From Clostridiaceae bacterium (GTDB lineage: Bacteria > Bacillota > Clostridia > Saccharofermentanales > Fastidiosipilaceae), in assembly GCA_012514965.1 (NCBI GenBank), contig JAAYZH010000287.1:1-6603 (forward strand): a DNA stretch of 6,603 nt. Direction: 5' to 3'. The notes under the pieces are model-generated. The model worked only from the letters and a program-made list of their open reading frames with translations, ran no database searches and was not told the origin of the DNA. Shown piece by piece: positions 1 through 5,235 of this stretch. How positions within the stretch are numbered: position 1 is the stretch's first letter; each line of letters begins with the position of its first letter. A program made the translations under genes and the position numbers.

Positions 1-58
1 AAACAATAACTCCACCGCCTGCGAGGCCGATCACCAGACCAATTAACATTTCTACCAT
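1..58 (-). CDS. 5' end of a gene with a hydrophobic N-terminus, possibly RNase Y (partial)
   Basis: Only the first 19 codons are inside the window; the gene runs off the left edge. Reading begins at ATG (58-56) and gives MVEMLIGLVIGLAGGGVIV, a glycine-rich hydrophobic stretch that looks like the start of a single N-terminal membrane anchor. The start is well supported by a 9-base Shine-Dalgarno match 8 nt upstream; a second ATG at codon 4 lies too far from that site to be preferred. RNase Y, the membrane-anchored endoribonuclease of Firmicutes, begins with this kind of short hydrophobic segment, and that is my leading guess. Other small membrane proteins would fit 19 residues equally well, so no symbol is given. 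It has its own promoter candidate at 158-186 and is probably transcribed separately from the operon to its right. Confidence 0.6.
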   Translation of the reverse strand, partial: MVEMLIGLVIGLAGGGVIV

Positions 59-61
59 GGT

Positions 62-71
62 AATCACCTCC
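62..71 (-). promoter_or_regulatory. Strong Shine-Dalgarno site of the left-edge gene
   Basis: On the minus strand this reads GGAGGTGATT, of which GGAGGTGAT is complementary to the 3' end of bacterial 16S rRNA. Eight nucleotides separate GGAGG from the ATG at 58-56, a normal spacing. This fixes the start of the truncated gene although only 19 codons are visible, and it suggests efficient translation. Confidence 0.85.
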
Positions 72-117
72 AATAAAATATTCATTTTTCAATGTCCAAT
101 TCGTATCTCAATGTCAA

Positions 118-135
118 CGGTAAAAAAGCTTACCG
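118..135. repeat. Inverted repeat CGGTAA-N6-TTACCG in the leader of the left-edge gene
   Basis: Perfect 6-bp dyad (118-123 with 130-135) around a 6-nt AAAAGC loop. If the promoter at 158-186 is used, it lies roughly 15-35 nt downstream of the transcription start, inside the 5' untranslated region. It could be a small RNA hairpin or an operator. It has no following U-run in the direction of transcription, so it is not a typical terminator. Confidence 0.45.
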
Positions 136-157
136 CCTTCCGAAAATACTATCATGT

Positions 158-186
158 ATTTTAGGCAACTTCCGTGATATTTGCAA
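158..186 (-). promoter_or_regulatory. Sigma-A (sigma-70)-type promoter for the left-edge gene
   Basis: Reading the minus strand, a -35 element TTGCAA (181-186, 4 of 6 to TTGACA) is followed after exactly 17 nt by a -10 element TAAAAT (158-163, 5 of 6 to TATAAT). Transcription would start near 150-152 and leave an untranslated leader of about 90 nt before the ATG at 58. The surroundings are AT-rich and non-coding. A TTGACA hexamer nearer the gene (112-117) has no credible -10 at 16-18 nt, so this pair is the best candidate. Confidence 0.6.
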
Positions 187-197
187 ACGCTATTTTG

Positions 198-209
198 TGT
201 CATCTGACA
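198..209. repeat. Dyad TGTCA-N2-TGACA just upstream of the promoter
   Basis: Perfect 5-bp inverted repeat with a 2-nt centre, ending 12 bp before the -35 hexamer on the minus strand. A 2-nt loop is too tight for a stable RNA hairpin, so if it is functional a protein-binding site is more likely. It is short enough to occur by chance. Confidence 0.3.
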
Positions 210-216
210 GATTGCT

Positions 217-239
217 GAACAATTACACACACATTGTTC
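217..239. repeat. Inverted repeat GAACAAT-N9-ATTGTTC after the pseudouridine synthase gene
   Basis: Perfect 7-bp dyad (217-223 with 233-239) around a 9-nt alternating CA/GT loop, starting about 12 nt past the stop codon of the RluA-family gene. The stem is AT-rich and no U-run follows on the minus strand, so it is at best a weak terminator. It could also be an operator upstream of the promoter at 158-186. Confidence 0.4.
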
Positions 240-250
240 GTATATTTGTT

Positions 251-1306
251 TCATTCTGCCGTCGTCTCAACATTAGCGGGCAAATCAAGATCCATAAGCG
301 GCTGCAAACTCGTATGGCAAATCTGTGCCCTCTCTACGGCATTCAGTTTTCGCAGGAGTCTGCAGAGGTCCGCAGGCAAAGGAGCGCGCACATCTATCAT
401 TTCTTTCGTGAGCGGATAGACAAATCGCAGTCTGGCTGCGTGCAGGAACTGCCTGTCCAGCTCACGATTCAGCGCCAGAGCCCTAAAGTCCCTGGCCATG
501 CCCGGATCACTAAAGACACGCTTGTCAGCCATCAGGTAGTTGGCGCGGTTGCGACCGCGAATTTCCGAACGTGCCCGGAAGGTCTGTTCCCACCCATAGA
601 GCGAGTCACCCACCAGCGGAAAGCCGAGATGCGCTGAATGAACACGAATCTGGTGCGTACGTCCGGTCTCCAGGCGAAAGGCCAGCAATGACGTCTGTTG
701 GCGTGGCCAGGCCGCAACTCTGCGGAAGTGCGTTCGGGCTCTTTTGCCATCCTCTCTGATCATTCTCAAGATAATGCTGTCGGGGGCCCGGTCGATGGGA
801 GCGTCAATTACACCTTCTTCCGGCGGCAGTCCGTGGACCAGACCATAGTAGATTTTTTGAATCGGGCTTGTGGTCAGGAGATGGTGGGCAAAACCGTTTT
901 TTGCTATGATCACCAGTCCGGAGGTATCAAGATCAAGGCGATTTGCCGGATGCAGCTGCTTGTCTGACAAAACGGTGGTAAGCCCTCTGTCTCCGGGGAA
1001 GCGCGGGTGTGTGGGTGTTGCCGGCGGCTTAGAAACCAAGGCAAACCAGTCATCTTCGAAATAGATCGCTATATCTTCTTTGGGATTCAGAGGGCCGAGC
1101 TGTTCATTTTCTTCTTCGAGGCGAACTTCAAGCAAACTGCCGGGTTCGACAACCGTTCTGTTCATAATGAAAGTCCCGTCGCTGGTCAGCGCCCGGCCGT
1201 TGCGCAAGCGACGGCTGAGCGCGCCTGAGACACCAAGTCGCCTGCGCAGCACGTGCTCCGCAGTTTGACCTTCATCTTCTTTTGTGACCCGATAATGTAA
1301 GTACAT
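251..1306 (-). CDS. RluA-family pseudouridine synthase with a C-terminal insertion
   Basis: This 351-residue enzyme should isomerise specific uridines in rRNA or tRNA to pseudouridine in the cytoplasm. Residues about 1-65 resemble a degenerate S4-type RNA-binding domain. The catalytic domain follows: NRLDLDTSG (122-130) carries the catalytic aspartate D125, and GRTHQIRVH (215-223) and GDSLYG (233-238) are the other family blocks. The start is the ATG at 1306-1304, 10 nt after the preceding gene's stop; a longer reading from 1378 would add 24 non-conserved residues overlapping that gene. Between GDSLYG and the closing LHAARLRFVYP block (288-298) there is an extra, basic stretch of about 45 residues (239-285) where relatives have a short loop, and a 30-residue tail follows the last conserved helix. 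Family assignment is firm. The target uridine, and hence the choice among rluA, rluC, rluD or a Gram-positive paralogue, cannot be read from the sequence. Confidence 0.93.
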   Translation of the reverse strand: MYLHYRVTKEDEGQTAEHVLRRRLGVSGALSRRLRNGRALTSDGTFIMNRTVVEPGSLLEVRLEEENEQLGPLNPKEDIAIYFEDDWFALVSKPPATPTHPRFPGDRGLTTVLSDKQLHPANRLDLDTSGLVIIAKNGFAHHLLTTSPIQKIYYGLVHGLPPEEGVIDAPIDRAPDSIILRMIREDGKRARTHFRRVAAWPRQQTSLLAFRLETGRTHQIRVHSAHLGFPLVGDSLYGWEQTFRARSEIRGRNRANYLMADKRVFSDPGMARDFRALALNRELDRQFLHAARLRFVYPLTKEMIDVRAPLPADLCRLLRKLNAVERAQICHTSLQPLMDLDLPANVETTAE

Positions 1307-1316
1307 GATTCTCTTT

Positions 1317-2177
1317 CTATTGCTCTTCCCTGCCGGGTTGCTGCCCGGAGCGGAAGAAAGGCGGATCCACAGTTCCATCGAGCAATGCGGTATAAGCGCT
1401 GACTTTCCGGAAGGTATTACCCATCATTTCTCTCTCGCGGTAGGCGCGCAGCAAGTCCAGATCAAAATCGGCTAAGAACAAACCGCTCTCCAGCTCACCT
1501 GCCAGACAGATCGTGGGATCGAGATCATTCTCATCCCGGTCCCAGACAATCGGCGAATACGCGCAGGAGCAGCCTTTGCCGGGTCCCGGCGGGTTCGCCA
1601 TCGCCACGCCGACCATGTTTTCGTAAGCACGGGTGGCCAATGCTCTGAGCCGCGCGGGCATTTGGCCGCAATCATTCGGAACCAGAATAATTTCTGCCCC
1701 CTGCAGCATGAGCAGGCGGGCACTCTCAGGGTACTCCCGGTCATAGCAGATCATTACGCCCAGACGCACGCCATCGACCTCTGCAGAATAAAAGGCCTCA
1801 CCGCTCTCAAGGTTCGCTTCCTCAGAGAAATCACAGGTATGCACCTTATCGTATCGCAAAACCAGCTGTCCCTGTTTGTCAAAAACCAGGGCAGAATTTC
1901 GCGGAGCTTTTTCTCCCGCCACGAAGGCAGTCGCAACAATAGCCAGGTGATTTTCTCGGGCAATTTCTGCAAGTTCAGCAAAAACTGGTGAATCAGGAGA
2001 AAGCACGCTGGTCGGATGCAAGGGAAATTCATAGCCTGTCAAAAACGCTTCCGGCAAGAGGAGCAAATCCGCTTCCATTGCCGCGGAGTCAGCGGCTAAT
2101 TCACGTACGCGCGCCAAATTGCGTTCTGGCGAAAGAGGCAGAGAATTGACCTGGGCTAGAGCAATACGATAGATCAT
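1317..2177 (-). CDS. Carbon-nitrogen hydrolase (nitrilase superfamily)
   Basis: A 286-residue amidohydrolase-type enzyme with the complete Glu-Lys-Cys triad of the superfamily: E43 in LPEAFLTGY, K111 in RYDKVHTCDFSEE and the nucleophile C144 in VMICYDREYPESAR. Members cleave amide or nitrile C-N bonds, or transfer the acyl group, through a cysteine thioester and are soluble alpha-beta-beta-alpha folds. The blocks KVHTCDFS, CYDRE(Y/F)PESAR, AEIILVPN and RAYENMVGVAMAN recall an unnamed subgroup often labelled only as carbon-nitrogen hydrolase; the substrate is unknown. A position that in remembered relatives reads roughly NGHSVAF is here GCSCAY (202-207), with two extra cysteines. The ATG at 2177-2175 is preferred because IYRIALAQV is the usual first strand. 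A TTG at 2207-2205 would add 10 residues, but it has no ribosome binding site and sits in a hairpin. The gene lies 47 nt after recN and 10 nt before the pseudouridine synthase gene. Confidence 0.92.
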   Translation of the reverse strand: MIYRIALAQVNSLPLSPERNLARVRELAADSAAMEADLLLLPEAFLTGYEFPLHPTSVLSPDSPVFAELAEIARENHLAIVATAFVAGEKAPRNSALVFDKQGQLVLRYDKVHTCDFSEEANLESGEAFYSAEVDGVRLGVMICYDREYPESARLLMLQGAEIILVPNDCGQMPARLRALATRAYENMVGVAMANPPGPGKGCSCAYSPIVWDRDENDLDPTICLAGELESGLFLADFDLDLLRAYREREMMGNTFRKVSAYTALLDGTVDPPFFRSGQQPGREEQ

Positions 2178-2205
2178 AGTTTTCCATTCTTTCGTCGTTG
2201 GAAAC

Positions 2206-2226
2206 AAGCGGATAGAGCAGCCGCTT
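2206..2226 (-). other. Small hairpin over the recN stop codon
   Basis: AAGCGG (2206-2211) and CCGCTT (2221-2226) form a perfect 6-bp stem with a 9-nt loop; one arm overlaps the TAA stop of recN (2227-2225). On the minus strand it is followed by GTTTCC, too few U residues for a classical intrinsic terminator. It could partly attenuate transcription, act as a processing or stability element between recN and the hydrolase gene, or be chance. Confidence 0.4.
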
Positions 2227-3901
2227 ATTCGCTTCTGGACAGGAGCTTACGGGCCAGGTCCAGCGAGCTGACATCTTCGCTCCGTCCGCTCAACAAACGC
2301 GCGATTTCCGCCTCACGCTCTGCAGATGACAACTGTCGGATAAACGTCCTGGTACGCTCGACGTCACTCTCTTTGTAAATCAGGAACTGCGCATCCGCTG
2401 CCGCGGCAATCTGCGCCTGATGCGTTACACAAAGAATCTGGTGTGACAAGGCCAGTTTCTTCAGCTTACGGCCCACAACCTCGGTGGTTTCCCCGCTGAT
2501 GCCGGTGTCGATTTCGTCGAAGATCAGCAGAGGGGTCTCATCTGCCTCGGCCAAAATGACTTTGATTGCCAGCATAATGCGCGAAGCTTCTCCGCCTGAG
2601 GCCGTCTGAGCAAGAGGTTTCAAAGACTCGCCGCGGTTAGCGGACAACATAAATTCACAGCTTTCAAGGCCGTGAGCCCTCGCCCCCGATACACCAAACT
2701 CCGAGAAACGAACCTGAAAAACAGCGTCGCGCATCCCCAGCTCACGGAGCTCAGCTACAATCATTTCCGACAGGGCAAGCGCAGCCTGCTGTCTGGCCTC
2801 GCGCAGCGCCAAACCGCGCGTCTCCAGTACGGCAGACAATTGTTTCTTGCGCTCCTGAATCTGATCAGCGATTTCCGTTGCTTCTTCTATCCGCTGCAAA
2901 CGGTCCTCTGCACCAGCCAAAAACTGCAGAACAGAGCTGATATCGCCGCCGTATTTGCGCTTAAGGCGCGTAATGGCATCCAGGCGTTGATCCACTTCTT
3001 CAAGCTCCCCCGGATGGGTTTCGAGCCGGTCCAGCATGGTATAGAGGCTCGTAATCGCCTCACGAATCAGCTCCGCGGACTGGGTCAGCTGGGACAACGG
3101 CTCAGCCAAATCCGCGTAGAAGGACAATTTCTGAACTTCGCTGAAAGCGTTGGCTACGTGATAACTTGCGCCGCTGTCATCTTCGCTGCCTTGCAAATCG
3201 ACTAAGGCCTGGCGAAGCCCCAGTTCGAGCTTCTCCTGATGTGACAACAAGTCACGCCGCTTCTGCAGCTCCGCATCCTCACCTTCACGCAGGGCCAAAA
3301 CCTTTATCTCGTTGATCTGATACTGTAAACGTTCCATCAGGAGTCTGCGCTCCTCAGGATCAGCCAGAAGCTCCTTTTCGCGGCGAGCCAGCTCCTGCCA
3401 GGCTTGATAAGCCCTAGTGTATGCCACTTGCAGAGGCTTGATGGTCTCGCGGCCAAAACGATCTAACATACCTAAGTGCTTCTCGGAACGAAAAATCTGC
3501 TGCCTGTCATTCTGGCCGTGAATATCCGCCAGTACATCGCCGATTCGGCGCAACAAGGCCAAAGGAACGATGCGCGCATTCACGCGACAGATGTTGCGGC
3601 CATTAGCGCGAATTTCGCGAGCTAAAATCAGCTGATCTTCGTCGCCAATCAGCTCCAAAACTTCTGCATCCTCAGCAAAAAGATCCTGAACAGCAGAAAA
3701 AACAGCTTCGACTCTGGCTTCTTCAGATCCGCCGCGAATAACATCCTTGTTCACAGACTGACCCGTGATCGCGCCAATCGCACCCAATAGCAGGGATTTA
3801 CCGGCCCCGGTTTCACCGGTAATCACCTGAAAACCTGTAGCTAAATCCAGCTCGGCATGCTCAATCAAGGCCAGTTGACTGATCTCCAGGCGTTCCAGCA
3901 T
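2225..3901 (-). CDS. recN: DNA repair protein RecN (SMC-like ATPase)
   Basis: RecN is an SMC-related ATPase that acts early at DNA double-strand breaks and supports RecA-dependent recombination. The 558 residues match the usual family length. The N-terminal half of the ATPase head has Walker A GETGAGKS (29-36) and the RecN-typical DIHGQND (126-132). Residues about 150-375 are rich in charged residues and leucine and form the antiparallel coiled-coil arm, broken near 314-320 by the LKRKYGG segment common in RecN. The C-terminal head half has the ABC signature TASGGEASR (433-441), Walker B LLIFDEIDTG (458-467) and the switch histidine in CVTHQ (491-495). It therefore looks intact and active. 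The ATG at 3901 follows the argR stop by 2 nt, with GGGGGTAGG upstream as ribosome binding site. The argR-recN pairing is classic in Firmicutes. No SOS box is seen in front of it, so it is probably expressed from the operon promoter. Confidence 0.98.
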   Translation of the reverse strand: MLERLEISQLALIEHAELDLATGFQVITGETGAGKSLLLGAIGAITGQSVNKDVIRGGSEEARVEAVFSAVQDLFAEDAEVLELIGDEDQLILAREIRANGRNICRVNARIVPLALLRRIGDVLADIHGQNDRQQIFRSEKHLGMLDRFGRETIKPLQVAYTRAYQAWQELARREKELLADPEERRLLMERLQYQINEIKVLALREGEDAELQKRRDLLSHQEKLELGLRQALVDLQGSEDDSGASYHVANAFSEVQKLSFYADLAEPLSQLTQSAELIREAITSLYTMLDRLETHPGELEEVDQRLDAITRLKRKYGGDISSVLQFLAGAEDRLQRIEEATEIADQIQERKKQLSAVLETRGLALREARQQAALALSEMIVAELRELGMRDAVFQVRFSEFGVSGARAHGLESCEFMLSANRGESLKPLAQTASGGEASRIMLAIKVILAEADETPLLIFDEIDTGISGETTEVVGRKLKKLALSHQILCVTHQAQIAAAADAQFLIYKESDVERTRTFIRQLSSAEREAEIARLLSGRSEDVSSLDLARKLLSRSE

Positions 3902-3903
3902 GC

Positions 3904-4377
3904 CTACCCCCGTTTGCCGACAGCGGCAAACTGCATGAGTTCATGCTCCATTAGTTCCACATCAACACCTGTCTTCGCAGCGATAAAAATCGTGTCGTCA
4001 CCGGCAATTGTCCCGGCAACCCCGGTAATATTCATTGCGTCAATAGCGGAAGCGCAGGCAGGAGCCATCCCCGGCAACGTGTGCACAACAATCAAATTGC
4101 CTGCCGTAACGCTGTTGAGGACAGCCTCTCCAAAAACCTTCAGCAAACGGTCGGTACCCGGATCGTGCATGGTACGCATGGCAACGAATTTCTGCTTGCC
4201 GTTCTTCGTGTTTGCTTTGATAATATTCAGCTCTTTAATATCACGAGACACAGTTGCCTGCGTAATGGAAAGCCTGTCAGCCTGCAGCCGCTTGACGAGT
4301 TCCTCCTGCGTGGCAATCTCATCTGCAGCGATTATCTCCAGTATTTTGCGGTGTCTGTCTTGCTTACTTAGCTTCAT
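3904..4377 (-). CDS. argR: Arginine repressor ArgR (AhrC)
   Basis: A 157-residue transcription regulator of normal length that senses L-arginine. In Firmicutes the hexamer represses arginine biosynthesis and can activate catabolism by binding ARG boxes. Residues 1-70 form the winged-helix DNA-binding domain with recognition helix TQATVSRDIKEL (39-50), in which S44 and R45 are the conserved SR pair. Residues about 80-150 are the oligomerisation and arginine-binding domain, with the alanine-rich helix ending in ID (112-113) and the signature GTIAGDDTI (122-130) carrying the ligand-binding aspartates. The ATG overlaps the nadK stop as ATGA (4377-4374), so the two are probably translationally coupled; GGGGGAAGG lies just upstream. 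I found no convincing ARG box in the window, so autoregulation is not supported by what is visible. Confidence 0.97.
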   Translation of the reverse strand: MKLSKQDRHRKILEIIAADEIATQEELVKRLQADRLSITQATVSRDIKELNIIKANTKNGKQKFVAMRTMHDPGTDRLLKVFGEAVLNSVTAGNLIVVHTLPGMAPACASAIDAMNITGVAGTIAGDDTIFIAAKTGVDVELMEHELMQFAAVGKRG

Positions 4378-5234
4378 CTCGCCTTCCCCCTGGCATTTAT
4401 CTTATCCGGCAATCTGCGGAAAAATTCATAGCTCTCTAAACTGGCCAGCATCATCGGGCGCTCAGCGCGCTTGATCACGACTCTGTCTTCCGGTCCCACA
4501 TTCACAGACGACCTTCCGTCTACACTGAGACTCGGCCGGAATGGGTAGTCTTCTTCGATTCCGATTTCGATCACACTCGCGGGCTCAATTATATAGCTGC
4601 GATTGTGGAGCGAATGCGGGCTGATCGGCGTGAACAAGATCAGCTCAAGCTGCGGGTGGATGATCGGTCCGCCGCAGGCCAAAGCGTAGCCCGTCGAGCC
4701 GGTAGGCCCCGCCACAATTAAACCATCACTTAATATCGTTTCTATTTTATTGCCATTTAACGTAAAAGTGCAAGGAATTATGCGGCTTATGTTGCCACGG
4801 TACAAAACTACATCATTCAATGCGAACGCATGCAGCAGCAGTTGTCCCTCACGGTTCAAAACCCAAACTTCCAGCATCATACGTTTGCAAAGGGTGAAAT
4901 CCCCTTTGGCCAGACGCCTCAGCGAGCTCTCAAGGTCTTCTGACTCGATCTCTGTCATAAACCCCATCATGCCCAGATTCACTCCGATAAGAGGAATTCC
5001 CTTGCCATAAATTTCGTGGCAAGTATACAAGAATGTGCCGTCGCCGCCGATGGAAATCGCAAGATCCACGCCTTCCCAGGTGCCGGTCACATTTGCTTGC
5101 TTATGGTCGCGATGCTTGTCCCGCGTATCCGGGAAGACGACTTCCTGCTGCATGCTCTTCAACAAATCAGCCGTTTTATTTAAGATAGCAAAGCCGGGGT
5201 CTTTATAGATGTCTGAAACTATACCGAATTTCAC
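4374..5234 (-). CDS. nadK: NAD kinase
   Basis: This 286-residue cytoplasmic enzyme (also called ppnK) phosphorylates NAD at the 2'-hydroxyl of its adenosine ribose to make NADP, using ATP or polyphosphate. Family motifs are all present: GGDGT (63-67) with catalytic D65; NLGMMGFMTE (86-95); ND (140-141), which contacts the nucleotide, followed by VVLYRGNISR; the glycine-rich DGLIVAGPTGSTGYALACGGP (170-190); and LSVDGR (236-241). The GTG start (5234-5232) lies 1 nt after the dxs stop. KFGIVSD right after it is the expected first strand, the next in-frame Met is residue 28, and AAGGAG sits 10 nt upstream inside dxs. The end overlaps argR by 4 nt. Placement between dxs and argR is typical for Clostridia. 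DXS consumes no NADP, but the next step of the same isoprenoid pathway (Dxr) uses NADPH; reading a functional link into this is inference only. Confidence 0.97.
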   Translation of the reverse strand: MKFGIVSDIYKDPGFAILNKTADLLKSMQQEVVFPDTRDKHRDHKQANVTGTWEGVDLAISIGGDGTFLYTCHEIYGKGIPLIGVNLGMMGFMTEIESEDLESSLRRLAKGDFTLCKRMMLEVWVLNREGQLLLHAFALNDVVLYRGNISRIIPCTFTLNGNKIETILSDGLIVAGPTGSTGYALACGGPIIHPQLELILFTPISPHSLHNRSYIIEPASVIEIGIEEDYPFRPSLSVDGRSSVNVGPEDRVVIKRAERPMMLASLESYEFFRRLPDKINARGKAR

Positions 5235-5235
5235 G

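Noticed and set aside
72..90. Possible ARG box (TGAAT...ATT) just before the left-edge gene
   Set aside because: TGAAT is followed after 5 rather than 4 bases by ATTGG instead of ATTCA, so spacing and second half-site both fail. The AT-rich run before a strong ribosome binding site explains it better.
89..117. Second promoter using the perfect TTGACA at 112-117
   Set aside because: At 17-nt spacing the -10 would be CATTGA (2 of 6), and 16 or 18 nt spacing is no better.
217..239. Rho-independent terminator after the pseudouridine synthase gene
   Set aside because: The 7-bp stem is AT-rich with a 9-nt loop and is followed by AGCAATC rather than a U-run, so a true intrinsic terminator is not supported.
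217..239. LexA (SOS) box suggested by GAAC...GTTC
   Set aside because: The Firmicutes box has GAAC and GTTC separated by 4 bases; here they are 15 bases apart.
92..637. Plus-strand open frame of 181 codons starting in the intergenic region
   Set aside because: It runs antisense through the conserved pseudouridine synthase gene, has no ribosome binding site before its ATG, and its translation shows no recognisable motif.
3857..4474. Plus-strand open frame of 205 codons opposite recN, argR and nadK
   Set aside because: It spans three firmly assigned genes on the other strand, and its Ser/Ala/Ile-rich composition is what antisense reading of such genes gives. No family motif is seen.
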